This document shows positions 48,801 through 62,879 of a stretch of DNA of 64,000 nucleotides, piece after piece. Position 1 is the first letter of the stretch, and each line of letters begins with the position of its first letter. The notes beneath the pieces were generated by a model. The model ran no database searches. It was not told the origin of the DNA and saw only the letters and a list, made by a program, of their open reading frames with translations. The stretch comes from Arcuatula senhousia. Its lineage: Eukaryota; Mollusca; Bivalvia; Mytilida; Mytilidae. The position numbers and the translations under genes were made by a program. Location: positions 47,551,702 to 47,615,701 of the forward strand of contig OZ020307.1 in NCBI GenBank assembly GCA_963971305.1, read 5' to 3'.

Positions 48801-51121
48801 TATGTTCTGTTGTTCCGTGGTATCTCTTTAATAGCAATTTAAAAGCAAAAGTCTGCCAATTTACCAAAATTAACAACATTGATTAGTCAATTGCACTTGA
48901 GCAACAGATCTACAAAGAATTCATATGTTGCATATGTTTCGCCAGGAAGTTTTCATTAGAAGAAGGTGTAACAGCCACAATGTACTAAATTGAGAATTTA
49001 GTGCTTTTCAGGTGCACCCTACCAGATCTGAATTTGGAAATTTCAGTCCCCAAAATTGTTTATATCAAATTAAACATTGGTGTTCTGATTGAATGCTATA
49101 ACCATCATATCTCGTTTTTAAAAATTTGTCCAGAAGTTCATACATTTTTGAATGCATAAAGAATATTTTAAGCAATTTGGAGGGGCCAACCCTTTGAATT
49201 TTTACTTTGGTTGAATGAAGATTCATTCCTTTACTTAGTTGGTAAAAGAACCTTTATTCAGAATTTCTTTACTTTCAGGTAGCCTGAAAATATTTAATGA
49301 ACATCCAATCCTTACAAGTTAATCATTTCAATAAAACACCATCCCTGCTTCTTAGAGATCAATTATGGAGGGAAATCAAACACTTTATTAGCAGAAGACA
49401 TAAAGTGTAACATTACCCACTGATTTTTCATTAAACATTGTATGTAGGATTCCCTTCCTAGGCATTCCTAATCAATCAATAAATAATAAGAGGTATAATT
49501 GACAACAATGGCTACTTTCTATCTGTCGTCTGCTGTTAATGGAAGAAAAAGTTCAATGAACAATTTACTGGAAGGTCTTGGAGATGTAATAGAGTCATCA
49601 CTAAGGTGATGTTTCTTTATTTGTTGATAGATATGGCTGAATAAGCTGAATCAGGAAAGGGTCTCTGTGCTTATTAAGTCATGAAAGAGAAACAAAGGTG
49701 AAGATATTGTTCAGATAAATATTTGAACATTAGAAAAGGGAAGTAACTCTTACAGATGCAGAAATGGACAAAAAATTCTCAAAAATTCATTTTCCCATAT
49801 GATTTTCCAATATTCCACTATAAAATTTTTTAGTTTTTTTTTTCAGCAGATATTGGATACATATTGACAAGAGCATGGCTCAAGGTCCCACTTGGAAAGT
49901 ACTTGTAACCTTGGCCTTTGACCTCATATTTATTTAGTTTGATGAAATCTGTAAAAGCGTTCAAAAGTTATGCTTTAGAAACCAATTTTACTCTAAAATT
50001 TTTAAGTTTTTTTTAAACTTGTGACCTTGACCTTTGTACTTAGACCTAATCTCATTAGCTTTCTCTGTGAGTGCGATCTACAATTTTCCCTGCTCTGAAA
50101 ATATATCTATGTTTTTATCAACCTTGCGGCAAATGGTCCTCACAGTGATGGTCCCGTTAGTTTAGTTTTTGGGCCCTCCTAAGAAGAGTAAAAGCAAAGT
50201 CAATCAGAAAGTATATAAATAACACTTAAAAGAGTCCTTTTGCAATGAATAATTTAAAACATTAATCTAAAATTTCAGTTCAGAAAAATACTAATTCCCA
50301 TTATTTGCTATATTGAAGTTCAATCCCAAAGGAGTAAAGAATGACAATCAGAATTTTCATATTGCAATCTTCATTATCTGAAATCAATACGGTAGATGAC
50401 TTCAATCTTTGTTGTTACAGCACTGCTTAATAAATATCCTTTAAAAACAGGATTCTTAGAAACAGGTTAGAAAGTGCTTTACACTTTTGATTCCATTATT
50501 TGAAATATCAAAACACATTGATGAAAGGAAACGTCTTAATGTCATCAACAAGTGCAATGCTATAACAAGATATCCTAATTAAATGCTTACATTTGTGTTC
50601 AACTTTTACATAAGAGTTCCCTATCTGTCATGAAGTATAGTAAAAAAACTCTGTCAAAGTAAAAAATGGCCGGATTTCGTTAAACAGGAAGAAGGTGAGC
50701 GACAGACCTGAAATTAAATCCCACATTATGGGACCCCACCATGATGCTGTATACCATTTACCATTTCTAACTCCTTGAAATCTGGCCAACAATTCAAGGT
50801 TACTAGAAGATCCAACCAAAGGTTTAAAGATCAATTTTCAAAGTCAAATGTGACATTGACACATCAAACAAAGGAGCATTAGTGAGCATGCTCACATACC
50901 CCTATGCATCCACCTATTTGACGAAGAATGTCTAAAGCTACAAACATTGATGCATTAAAAAAATTCTGATTTTATGTTGTTTTGTCACAAACTTTTAAGC
51001 TATTTAAATGACAATAAAATTTAATTTGATTCTATATACACATCTACCTTAAATATACTTTGATATGAATACCAAATTTCATCAAAGTCACTTGAATTTT
51101 TCAGTAGATGAGTAGTTTCAG
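42841..51121. other. Intronic sequence, no gene
   Basis: It contains a decayed pearl-like copy at about 48280-48445, a small repeat end at 45210-45275 (atcgccgacaggacactt, then (aatc)n), and long AT-rich stretches with many taatta and attgat motifs (for example 47815-47960). The 86-codon frame at 43525-43785 has no ATG at its start and no recognisable domain. Confidence 0.45.
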
Positions 51122-51707
51122 AAAGGACGAGGTACAGTAAGGGCCATATTTGGCCCCCCTATTTAAAGAAAATCAAATTAAAAGTAATTGATTTAAATAT
51201 CATTAAGGTTTCAAGTAAGATGATTAAACTTTTTGACAATGGTAAACATTTTCCATCATCTACTCTAATTTCAATTTTATAGAGGCTTAAAGTAGTCCAA
51301 AAGAATCAAAATCGTGGAAATATGTCACTTTTCATTCTTATTTTGTTATTTTTAATGACCAGCGACAACGTAGACCATGGATTTTCAACTGATTTATAAC
51401 CATTTTATAGTGCAAATTAAAGTTCATAAACAATAACTGTGGTCTAAGTAGTCGCTGGCATCTAAAAATTGAAAATATTACCCAAATATTGTCCATTTTC
51501 CGCGAATTTGAAAGAAATCATACATATTCACCATGTTTTGACAAGCAATTTCAAATAATAAACATGAAAAATTCTGATAGATTTAGTTGTTTTATCTTCT
51601 TCATTCATTTGACTGAATAAATAACAAAAGGACTTTTCTCTAGATCAGTTTTCTATTTTTCAGTTTTAGAGGGGGCCAAATACGGGCCTTACCGTACCTT
51701 GTCCTTT
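51122..51707. mobile_element. Palindromic MITE-like element
   Basis: Imperfect terminal inverted repeats of about 38 bp (51122-51160 and 51670-51707) contain ggtacagtaagggcc and the complement of ggtacggtaaggccc. A second inverted pair sits at the centre: ccagcgacaacgtagacca (51359-51377) against tggtctaagtagtcgctgg (51440-51458). The whole may be an old foldback element. There is no coding capacity and no clear target duplication. Confidence 0.6.
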
Positions 51708-54700
51708 GTTAGTTAAAAGGGCTGTAACTCTCACAAATATTGTCAATTTCACAACTGAATATGATTCATTTATTACTCCATTTTATTCACAAGGTTGGAC
51801 GGAGCTTAATTTTCTCGGCCTTTTAGGTAAAATATAAACGAAGAAGTCCTAAATAATTGACCCGTGACCAACCAGGTTAATAAAATAGAGTAATACATTA
51901 TACAATTTTTCGTTAAAATCCATTGAGCAGTTTCAGAGGAATTATGCCAACATGCAAATGATGACAGACAGACAGACAGATAGAACCAGTCAAAAACATT
52001 ATACTGTTAAATTCAAATCTCAATTACAAAATTGGTGTTATATTTTATTTCTTCTTTACATAGATCAGTCGTTCCCAGTGTTGAATGATCTCATCAATTA
52101 ATAATATCTGTTTTCCAAGCCTTCAATCACATTCCAATTCTGCCAAATCAGTCTGTTAACAAAAAATCTGATAGCATTGTCTGGCAATGTTAAAAAGAAA
52201 ATTGAAAAATGACCCAATACTAATTCCTTCTCCCTCTCAAACCAGACAGACAAGTTAATATTGCCTAATGTCTTTTTCTAATCAAATTGTATAAATTTCA
52301 TTATATGCCAAAAAAAAAAAACAACTCTGAATATTTCATCTAATTTGCTTACTATCCCATCCCTTGAATAAGAAAGTAAAAGACGCAAAAAATGGAATAA
52401 AAGTGACGAAAAACATCGTATTTTGTTAATGCGTGGTTTTCTTATATGAGGCTAATCAGGTTTATGGCCTTATCCATAGACAACAAGTGACATCGGAATC
52501 ACGACAATATTTACAAGATTTAATCAATCAATCACGTCTAATGAGCGGACCCCAGGATCAATATAGTAGACTTCTCCGCTGGCAACTATCATAAGACCGA
52601 TTATTGTAAAAGCTGTTTCTTTAATTTTGTTGATATTTGTCTCTGAACAGACAATAAAGAGGAAAATCAGAAAGCCATAGAGAGTTACTGTGTTGTTGTT
52701 TGATATTTACTGATAAGGAAACAATGTGACAATATATTATGGGTTGGTATTTTTTGCTGAATCAGCAAAAAACAGGAAAATCGGAAAGCCATAGAAAATA
52801 ACAAAATAATGGGTTGAAACATGTCGCTGCATTTTGACAATTAAAAGAAAATTGGAAACCCATAAAGAGTAATATCATTGGTTGGTATTTGTTGCCTTAC
52901 GTATCGTCAATAAAGAAAAAATCCTCAAGCAATAGTGAGTCTTAACATTGTGGTTTAATATTTGTTGCTGTATTGACAAAAAAGAGTCACAATATTTGTT
53001 ACTGTATCAACAATTTAGAACATAATCCGAAAGCCATAGAGAGTAACTATAATATCATGTCTTTTCTATAAACAAGCTTAATAAGTTTTGATGTATAAGT
53101 GGTTTTCGATGGAAAGATGATGGTCAACAGTTTATGAAATAGGCCATAAGATCTCTACTAATGTGTTGTTAGCTATTGATCTTATTTGCATTTAATACCT
53201 CCAGAGTATCGGGGAATAATCCTTTCACAATCGTAACATTACGATTCTCTTACAAGCCCCTGTTATGTGCATTAAGTATTAGATCTCTTGAGACTTTGGT
53301 TAGAAATTTTCATTCTGCATAAAAGGCAGTTAAGAAGGAAGGGTTGCGATTTAAGTTCAAGAATTATATGACTTGAGCAAGCTGTTATATGATTGAATTA
53401 TTGCATCATGGTATTGAATTAGGTAAAATGCAATTGGAAAGATTATAAAGGCTTTTTTGGGGCTCTTTTTTGTTAGTTTTATAGAAATTTCTAAATTTAA
53501 TTAATGAAATTAACAAAGCAAATGAGCAGAGTGTTTTATATTCCAGATTTTCATCCTAAAGTCAAAAGAAGACCATCAACAGGGATTGATGCCCAAGCCC
53601 CACTGCATTTAAAATTTGGGGCTGCTCCTAGCACTGGATTAAGCAATGTTCTTCGGTAAATTTGTAATATTCAAATTGCATTGTGTGCATATGGGTCTTT
53701 TAATAAGGGGAGAAAACTCAGTGACTTCCTATATCTTTTTTTCATATAAAAGTTATAATTACTTTAATGTTAACACTTTCAACATCAGGAACATTTGATG
53801 TGGTCATAAAGAGTTAATCAAAGGGGAGTAACTCTTACATATGCAAAACATATCATTTATTTGAGTACACCTGATCTGATCTTTATATACAAATACTTCA
53901 GATGTTTTCTTTGGCAGAGAGACAGAAAACAAGAATATTTTTGCAGGAATTGAGTGTATATCTTTTTATCTTTCTGTCAGCAGAAATTTATTTCTTAGCA
54001 TTCATCAGAACAATTGTTATAATTTAAACAAACTAACTGTCTGCTATCCAGCATAATGATTTTATCATCTGTAAATAATGTTTATTTCTATGAAGAATTA
54101 TAATTTTTTTGTACTTTATTCATTCTAAATGGATTGCTTTTAGTTTGACATTGGGGTTAATTAGAAAAAGGGAGATAACTCTTATATGACAGCTTCACTA
54201 TCAACATTACAACTAAATATGATGTCATTTAGTTAGTTAGTTAGTTATTGCTTTACTCCCAAGCAGCACGATTTCGGCTATATCCGGGAGATGAACATGA
54301 AAATGGTGATACAATGAACATGAAATGATGATGAAGTGGAGGAAATGGGGACACAAGGCCAATCGGGTAGGATAGTTTTGACTGCCACTGGAAAAAAGAG
54401 TGATGGGTAGGGACGGGAAATTTTGCCTCCTTCATGGGGATCCTTAAAACTACTGCCAATTAAAACAGACACCCAATAGCCAGATGTAATTGTTTGTGAA
54501 CCCTATACAAGAACCAAAATCATTATTATCATTATTACTAAAAAGTATATGATATAGCTATCCGACACAAAATTGCAAATAGCAAATTTTTAGCTTTTTG
54601 ATTTTTTTTCTTATTCAGCTGAATTACAACCAGAACCGCTGAGTTGCAGAGTGCGGCCAAACTCCAGGAAAGGAAATTTGCTGCAAAAGTAACCAGCCCT

Positions 54701-57560
54701 GAATTGAAATTCTACCTGTTTTTACTATATAGCCAGTCACATATTCATATATTTTAGCCAGCCAAGCCAAAAATTTGCCAGTCTCAGGCTGGCGGTCCAG
54801 CTATTAATTCCAACTCTGTAAACTCAAGTTAAACTTTCAGGTAATCCCTTTCATTCAAAACATGGATGATTTAAAATCTGCACTTTTTCATAACAATATG
54901 CATCATATTTTGCACAATTGAATGGAGTGCAAGATGCTTAAATTTAATAACTCTAGATATGCATATATTTACAGTAAATTCTACTTGTATGTCATTTGTA
55001 TGTATAAATTTACAAATAATATTGTAATAGAGCAATAATTTATGACACTCTGCATACAAGGGTCGATATCAAAAGTAATAAATCATATATTAAAATACAC
55101 CCATCGCTAAACTCAACAGAAATTTAAATGTATCCAGAAACAATTAAAGAACCTGAATAATAAAGAAATTTGCAAATATGATCAAGAAAATCTTTTGTCG
55201 ATAAAAATCTGCTGAAAAATAATACATTTAAAGTATTAAATTTTTCATTTTAGAAGTTTTAATACTCTAATCAATAAGCAACTACATCCTTACAAATTCA
55301 CAGAGTCATCGATATTTCAAAAGATTTAAACTTTGGGACTGTTTTTTTGTTGTTTTGTGTTTCAATTTAAAAGTATGAGAACTTGTCGTAATTCAGAAAG
55401 TTTTGATAATGCTTTGTCATAAAATCTATTGGAAAATATATATATCACGCTTTTAATATAATCACAGATACAAAGCAGAGAATTTAGATCTTTATAAATT
55501 AGGTGGAAGTTCTTTTGAAAAGAAACCTATTTGGAAAACGTAATTAAATGTTGAATATTTTCATCCCATATTATAAAGGCTTAACACTTGACATTTAATT
55601 TAAAAATATTTATCTTGTATTCAATCTATCAACTTTTATGGATTCGGATTACAAATAAATTGATCATTCAACTGGAGACAACTCCGTATTAATCAAAATA
55701 AAAGGGAGGTGAACCTCATTTTGTATTACATTACTTATAATGTACCATAAATCAAGTTTGTTTTCATGTTGTCATAAATAACTATTAAAAATTAATGATG
55801 ACAGAGATGGATTAAAGTATGCTGAAAATTTTTCTTAGTGGTTATGTACGCAAGATCAAAGTTTTTTTCTCTATTCACCCCCCCTTTCAAAGAACTAATC
55901 AATCTCATTAAGAAAATAATGAGAGACAGACAGACAGACAGACAGAACAAAAAACGGTATGTCCAAGTGTTTCTTTAACTGCAAGTTTCATTATGTAATA
56001 AATGATACTTTAATCGGAGTGTCTATTTGATGCAATGAGTTTAACAGCCAAAGATAGATAACTCTAATAGTAGCTTCTGATAAACCTGCTAAGTAGTCAA
56101 AGAAAGACAACTCTATTAGCAGTTAGACAAATCTTCACATCTCTTTTACAGATCTTAAGATCAGGTAAATTTATGATTTATCACAACATCACAATTTTGT
56201 AAACATTATGTAACAGTTATAAAACACTTTTCTGCAGTGCTTCACAGTAGTTTAAGATTGCAAAAAAACTCCTTGAATTGTCATTAAAACTTATATCTAA
56301 ACACCAACTGTCAATCATTTTAAATTTTTCATGGCAGACAAAAGTCTGAAAAATTTCCTGTGAAAATAAAAAAATGAAGGCATCTTAAGAATTTAGGGCA
56401 TATCTTTATAAACTTAATAACCTATAGCATAAAGAAAGTTTCCGAACAATTTGAATGTTCCTAGACTTTTTTAAGGGTTGAAGGTTATGCTTCATCGCAC
56501 GTCAGTGACTGCAGTCTTTTGTGTGACCTTATTCTATGATAAATAGATTCTTAAGGTACGAGACAAGATAATTAATCATCGGCACAGGTATTTATCACAG
56601 GTGATCATCACTTAATGTTTCAATAAGGTGTTTTTTTCTTTACTGCTGGTGTCATGTGTAATAAATATACATGGTAAGTTAATGTTGCATCTCATTTCAT
56701 AAATTTTTTTATACTCCCTGCCTATTGAATCCAAACTTTACAAAGTACCGCAAAGTGTATTTAGAGGAGTTTAAAAAACCCACATCCGCAGCATTTAATA
56801 AATAAATTAAAATTTCAAAATAATATAAAAAGAGTTTTTTTGGCTTTTTTCTTTCTTTCGAATTTTGTATTTAAAACCAAAAATAAAATTTCAAACCAAA
56901 GAAAGGATGAAAAATTTCTTCTTGCCATATGCCACTCAAGACTGTTTAGACAACTGTCACAGTTTAAGTTACATCTGACCTCTGAAAGGTCAACAAGCAA
57001 ATGACATAATTCACATCTAATTTTTTAATCACTTTTGACCTTGAACAAGTAATGAACATTCCCTATAGATGTTTGTTTCTTATTTCTTCATGATGACAGA
57101 CTAACTATATTCTTTAACACAGAAATTGATGTAAATTATATGTAAATTGCTACTAGGTGTGACCTTTGACCTTCGTCTGTCTTCATTACATAATAATCTT
57201 GCTCTGTTCGTGTCATTACAACATGTTTGTCATCACCTTTTCAATGACAAATGTTAACATACTTTTTATCTCAGATTTTTATTTACTATGACAAAAAAAT
57301 ACCTAGATGAGTGTTGGAATTTTTTACTCTAAATTTAGAATTTCTAGGTCAAGGTGAATGCACTTGTTACAAGCAACTGAGACATATAAGTCTAATATTG
57401 ATGTAATAAAGAATCAATTAAAATTTTGGTCTAAGAAAAAAATGACTGATTTTGTAAACAGGAAGTAGGTGAGCAAAGGACTTGAAATCAAATCTCAGTA
57501 TATTGGACACCATACTGATGCATGAAGCTGTGATAAATTGCTGAGAAAACAGATACAACT
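51708..57560. repeat. Intronic sequence with degenerate repeats, no gene
   Basis: At 52610-53060 a degenerate tandem repeat recurs (aaagccatagagagtaac and ggttggtatttgttgc). A short (gaca)n lies at 51964-51980 and another at 55922-55945. A (agtt)n tract at 54231-54247 is followed by cgatttcggctatatccggg. The rest is AT-rich without coding signal. Confidence 0.5.
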
Positions 57561-58350
57561 AGATAATGTGTCTATGAGCCACAGGATGGCCCTCCCGTTC
57601 TTGAAATATCATTGACCCTCAATGTGTATTACCTGGGATATGGACCTTTACCAAGAAATTGATCAAAAGTGTTCATGTGTAAAATATAGGTCGTTGTGAC
57701 CTTATTTCTGATGGGTGGTGCCATGTACCAAGACTCATCGAGAAGTGAAATATTATTGACCCTAACATGTAGTATTCAAGATATGGACCTTAAGCAAGAA
57801 CTTAACCAAAGTCATTCATGCGTAAAATATAGGTCACAGTGACCTCATTTCTAGTGGATGGTGTCATTTTACCCAAGACACATCTAGTGGTGAAATATCA
57901 TTGACCCCCAACATCTAGTATCCAAGTTATGGACCTTAACCAAGAACTTAACCGAAGTCATTCATGCGTAAAATATAAGTCACAGTGACCTAATTTCTAG
58001 TGGGTGGGGTCACCTTACCTAAGACACATCTAGTAGTGAAATATCATTGACCCCCAACATCTAGTATCCAAGTTATGGACCTTAACCAAGAACTTAACCG
58101 AAGTCGTTCATGCATAAAATATAGGTCACAGTGACCAAATTTCTAGTGGGTGGTGTAGCCCTACCCAAGACCCATCTGGTAGTGAAATATCATTGACCCC
58201 CAACATCTAGTATCCGAGTAATGGACCTTAACCAAGAACTTAACCAAAGTGTTACGGACGGACGTACGTACGGACGTACGGACGTACGGACGGACGGACG
58301 GACAAGGGTAAAACTATATGTCCGATCCACATACGTGGTCGGGCCATAAA
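57561..58350 (+). mobile_element. Pearl-like element, family E
   Basis: Four to five tandem units of about 149 bp share gaaatatcattgaccc, ccaacatctagtatcc and cttaaccaagaacttaacc. They are followed by an acggacgtacgg tract (58254-58303) and an end hairpin (gatccac/gtggtcgg) running to gggccataaaaatt. This is the same architecture as the other pearl-like copies with a third type of end and core. Confidence 0.7.
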
Positions 58351-61300
58351 AATTACCACCTCCCTGCCCTCCTATCAACATTCATAAGTTTTGAAACATG
58401 ACCAAAGATTGGCAAACCTGAGTCGGGCTTTTAAATCCAAATATAAAACAGACACCGATTCAGACAGGAATGTAAGTGGTGCGCACCCTCTAAAATTTGA
58501 AAAAGTAATTTTTGTCATAGATAATCAAAATTTTTTTAAATAAAAAAAAATACCCCTATATTTTTCTAATGTTTTTACCATGCCCCTCTGACATCAAATC
58601 CTGGATCTTCGCCTATAAAAATCCAGAAACATAAATGTACTTATATTTTCACCAATTAATTTCTTCTAGTAAAAAGAAGTCGCAGGAATATTTTAAAACT
58701 TGGTATGCTGGTCATAGACCACTTAATACACCCTAACTTTTGAAATTTGCTACTAATATTCCAATATCATAAATGGTAAACAGTCTGTTTATTCATCTCT
58801 TAATATTCAAAATATTGAACTTGATGATGACAATTCTCAGTGACTCAGACACTGACACCGACAATTTGTACCAAACTAAATCTCTCAGACAGTCTGGCTT
58901 AAAAGGCCAGCAATTTCTAATTAGACAAAACTTTTACATTGATCTAATATCTAAAATGGATATTTATGGATCTGATGGCATATTTCAGAAAATATTAAAT
59001 TAGAACAATGGCTTTGATTATTTAACAGAATTGTTTTGATGTTCTTTAATGTTTTTGTGATGATGATTTAAATGTGTCTGCCTTTTCTGAATATTTAAAT
59101 ATCCAAAATGTTTACTTTTATCAAACCTCTTCATGCCCCATCCCAACTCCTTCAGATAATGTACAGCGGGAAATTTTCGCATGGTTCTAAATTTGGCTTT
59201 AATTGTAAGGTCCAAGAAACTGCTAAAATTAAAGATCACTAAATTTGAAATACTAAATATTTTACACACTCTAGATTCTGAAAACGCAAAAAATTACAAC
59301 CGCTCAAATTAAACATCCCCTTTTAGGATTCAAATCGGGAAATTTGCAACTCACTAAAATTACCCGCTATACGGTATGCCTTAATAGAAAGATAATAGCT
59401 GGTGCTGCTTTCATTTTTTTTTAACAGCTTTTAATGTTTAATTCATGACCAAAATCTAGAGTTTAAGGAACTTTGGAACAGACCAGACAAACAGACAGAC
59501 AGAAAAGTAGAACCATTTAAAGTCAATGTCAACTTCATCAATTGTTAGCCTCTGATTTTTTTCTGGTCATTGTAGCCTGAACAATAATTTAGTGCCTCAT
59601 TAATATTAGATATTTTGCAAGGTTTATTACTGACCAAAGAAGGGGACAGGCTCTTCATACTTTTAAAATTTGCTGTCAGAAGGGGGTGGGGCTGCTCCCC
59701 TGGTCCCATCCCAATAGGTTTGCCTATTTATTTCAAATAGTTCTATTTCCTCTTACATGATTAAATGTAGTGACAAACTAATAATATTTAGGTTATTATC
59801 AAATAAATCAGTCATATTTCATAACCAAATATAAACAAATTATTAGTCTTCAATTACCACATCAATTTCAAAATTTTTCAGAGCCATTATCAAATACAGT
59901 TACGCGCAAATAAGTTAAGAAAGTCACTTCCTTCAAATTCAGCAGACAAGGAGCATCAAAATACAACAGATAATACAATTGTTTACAATAATATCAAAGT
60001 TAGAGGTCTTTTTCACGACAAAGTTACAGAAATTGATTTTTGTTTTTCCGTTAGAAGGAAGCATTGTTTTGATTAATATTTCATAGAAAAATATCATAAA
60101 ACGATGACAAATAGCACCAATAAAACAAGGTGAACTGGAGGAGAATGATATCCTATTTAATTATAAACCGATAGTTTTCCGATAATATTTGATGGAATTG
60201 AGATTTATTATGAAACATTCATTCAGACAAAGGCGGACTGGAAATTATCTAGTGTTTTTTAGTTGTTTACGACAAAACATGTTTGTCAACAACTCTCCAG
60301 TAGGCAGTAGATGTTCTTTGCAATGTCAAAATGGCAAATCAAGGTTGAATTGTTGAAAATAGACAATATTTGGGATGTGGTACAGCCATGAAGTAACTTT
60401 GAAGGACTCTTATTAATTAAAAAGCATATACAATTTAAAATGTTTTACTTTTGAATATTTTTTCTTGACTCAATATGCATGATGATCATTACTCAAAGAA
60501 ATATTTCCATAAAAAATCTTTGTTCAAAGGGCCATAACCCCTCAAAATTTTAAGAATAAAAAAAATTCTGGTAATATGCACAATTGCATATATTGGCAAT
60601 CCACTGGTTACATTACCAGGATTCATTAAATTTGGTTGGATTTGTCACAGAGAGTGGTGTAGAAGGATTGTCAAGCAAATTTAAAGTTCAAAGGGCCATT
60701 ACTCTCACAAAAACCTGAGGATAAAATCCTGGTAATATGAGAAGAATGACTTTGTGACGGACAGACAGACAAACAGGACAATAAACAATGTCTGCTCACC
60801 AAAAAGTGAGAGATTTAATGAACAGTGGTTGCAGGATTATAATGATTGGGATAAAGGACAGACTACTGAATACAATTTCATAAAACTTCATCTCATGAAA
60901 TATTTTTTCAGAAGTTTGTTGACAGACAGACAGACATGATGATTTTTTAACATTCCACTCTAAACCAAGGTTTATTTGAAAAGAGTTATTATAAAGCACA
61001 ACTTTTCTCTTTACCAAGAAAACTTCCCAAAATGTACTGTATTAGTTTAATTTTATGTTCACATTTCAACATACGAAGGAAGGTTTTATAAAAAAAAGTA
61101 TTCCAATTAAATACGATTATGGTCCCGTTTTAGAAACTTACGAAAAACACACCACTGGCAGATTTATCGATTGGATACAGTTGATTTGACATTAAAGCGT
61201 TTGTCGCAGCTTCTGTAAAGACCTAGAAGCTGATCTTTTTCAATTACGTAATTGAGATGAGAAATTGGTAATCATTACAGGTAAAAATATCAATTTTCGC

Positions 61301-61744
61301 TGCATGTCTGGTCTTTACAACCTATTAATAAATCACACTTGCGTCTTTTTTTTACAGCTCGACTTTTTCTCCGCGATGAGATTATAATAAAAGATGTTCT
61401 TGCGTCATTTAAAATACAGAGCAAATAATTTAAAAGCAGTCGGTTACATAAAGAAAATTTTAAATGAAGTTAAAATATATTGAATTTATTACAATTGGCA
61501 AAGACTAATGCATTCGTAAAAGATGTATTGCATTTAAAATCTTGAAGATTAAAAGGTTTAAAGATAGCAATTACATCACAGTAGCTCAATAGAAATATTG
61601 AAAAAAAAATTTACATAAGGAGAATTAAAAATAGTAGCTCAATTGATAAATTGTAAAATATTGAACTGAAGATGTGAAAAATAAAATTTGAACAAGGGAA
61701 ATAACTCAAAGTTACACACATTTAAATAAGGGGAAATAACTCAC
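58351..61744. other. Intronic sequence with repeat fragments, no gene
   Basis: The end of a MITE (cgctatacggtatg, about 59365-59378) matches the right end of the element at 62076-62291. A decayed pearl-like family C copy lies at about 60520-60800 (aaagggccataacc, gacggacagacagac). The 76-codon frame at 58773-59003 shows no domain. Confidence 0.45.
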
Positions 61745-61858
61745 AGTTAGACAGCTAATTAAACTTCCTTCAAATGGAGGCTGGAAGGCACGAAGATCTG
61801 AACACCATTCAAGAAGCTCCCTGGCTGCGTTCTGGAATCCTGCAGGTGAAGACAGATG
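61745..61858 (-). CDS. ZMIZ1: ZMIZ1/2-like transcriptional co-regulator, N-terminal exon
   Basis: This exon is 114 bp on the minus strand, with acceptor tttctatttcag (AG at 61860-61859) and donor ctaact then gtgagt (GT at 61744-61743). It encodes 38 residues including [19 protein letters not shown] and [13 protein letters not shown]. Vertebrate ZMIZ1 has the same pattern near its N-terminus: NAA.ELL.WC, then RAFQ.PFE.SL..CLT, then directly VVSRVAAQ, which is what the exon at 25898-26003 supplies. This N-terminal helical (TPR-like) domain mediates partner binding (Notch1 in mouse). The SP-RING and activation domains are not in the window. The start-codon exon, expected at higher coordinates, was not found. 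Phase and homology agree, so confidence is high. Confidence 0.92.
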
Positions 61859-62075
61859 CTGAAATAGAAAGAAAAAAATTATATTGTTTCCTGTAAAATA
61901 ATTGGGATTACTTAACTGAGAAGATCAACATTCTCCCCCTCTTCCCCACCCCTAATATGAGCTTATATACCACAAAGGCTAAAAAAACTCCAAATTTAAT
62001 TTCACAGGACAGAGGTAAATGACCACAGTTTGAGGCAACAATGAAGACCAAAATAGTGCCATTTAAGTTAGTCTT

Positions 62076-62291
62076 ATACCGTATTTTCACGGTGGTTTTA
62101 TTTTTGGCTTATTTTTGCGGGTCGACAGAAACCGCAAAAAATAAATCCTGCGAAAATATCCATCTAATGCAAATTTTATACCAACAAATTCACAAACTGC
62201 GAAAATAAAAACCGCAAATTTTTTTTCACATACCTTACAACACAAAAACTGCAAAAATTTACCCCTGCAAAAATAACCTGCTATACGGTAT
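62076..62291. mobile_element. Small MITE with ataccgta ends
   Basis: ataccgta (62076-62083) is matched by tacggtat (62284-62291). The interior repeats short phrases such as accgcaaaaa, gcgaaaat and gcaaaaata. A related right end lies at about 59365-59378. The target duplication is unclear. Confidence 0.5.
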
Positions 62292-62320
62292 GTTGCTTCA
62301 GTGACAGAAGGAACCAGGGT

Positions 62321-62873
62321 CTGATGCTTCAGAGGGGAGAATTGTCTGATGTTTCAGAGGGGAGAATTGTCTGATGTTTCAGAGGGGAGAATTGCCTGAT
62401 GTTACAGAGGGGAGAATTGTCTGATGTTACAGAGGGGAGAATTGTCTGATGTTACAGAGGGGAGAATTGTCTGATGTTTCAGAGGGGAGAATTGTCTGAT
62501 GTTTCAGAGGGGAGAATTGCCTGATGTTACAGAGGGGAGAATTGTCTGATGTTTCAGAGGGGAGAATTGCCTGATGTTTCAGAGGGGAGAATGGCCTGAT
62601 GTTTCAGAGGGGAGAATTGCCTGATGTTTCAGAGGGGAGAATGGCCTGATGTATTACCTGATGTTTCAGAGGGGAGAATTGTCTGATGTTTCAGAGGGGA
62701 GAATGGCCTGATGTTTCAGAGGGGAGAATTGCCTGATGTTTCAGAGGGGAGAATTGCCTGATGTATTACATGATGTTTCAGAGGGGAGAATTGTCTGATG
62801 TTTCAGAGGGAGAATTACCCGATGTTTCAGAGGGGAGAATTGCCTGATGTTTCAGAGGGGAGAATTGCCTGAA
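62321..62873 (+). repeat. 25 bp minisatellite, about 22 copies
   Basis: The unit is ctgatgtttcagaggggaga plus attgt. Variants alternate between gtttcag and gttacag, and between attgt, attgc and atggc. Two copies carry an extra ctgatgtatta segment (near 62648 and 62758). Confidence 0.97.
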
Positions 62874-62879
62874 GTGGAA

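Noticed and set aside
58190..58381. Minus-strand frame rich in Arg/Pro/Ser/Val
   Set aside because: It translates the acggacgtacgg tract and end hairpin of a pearl-like element.
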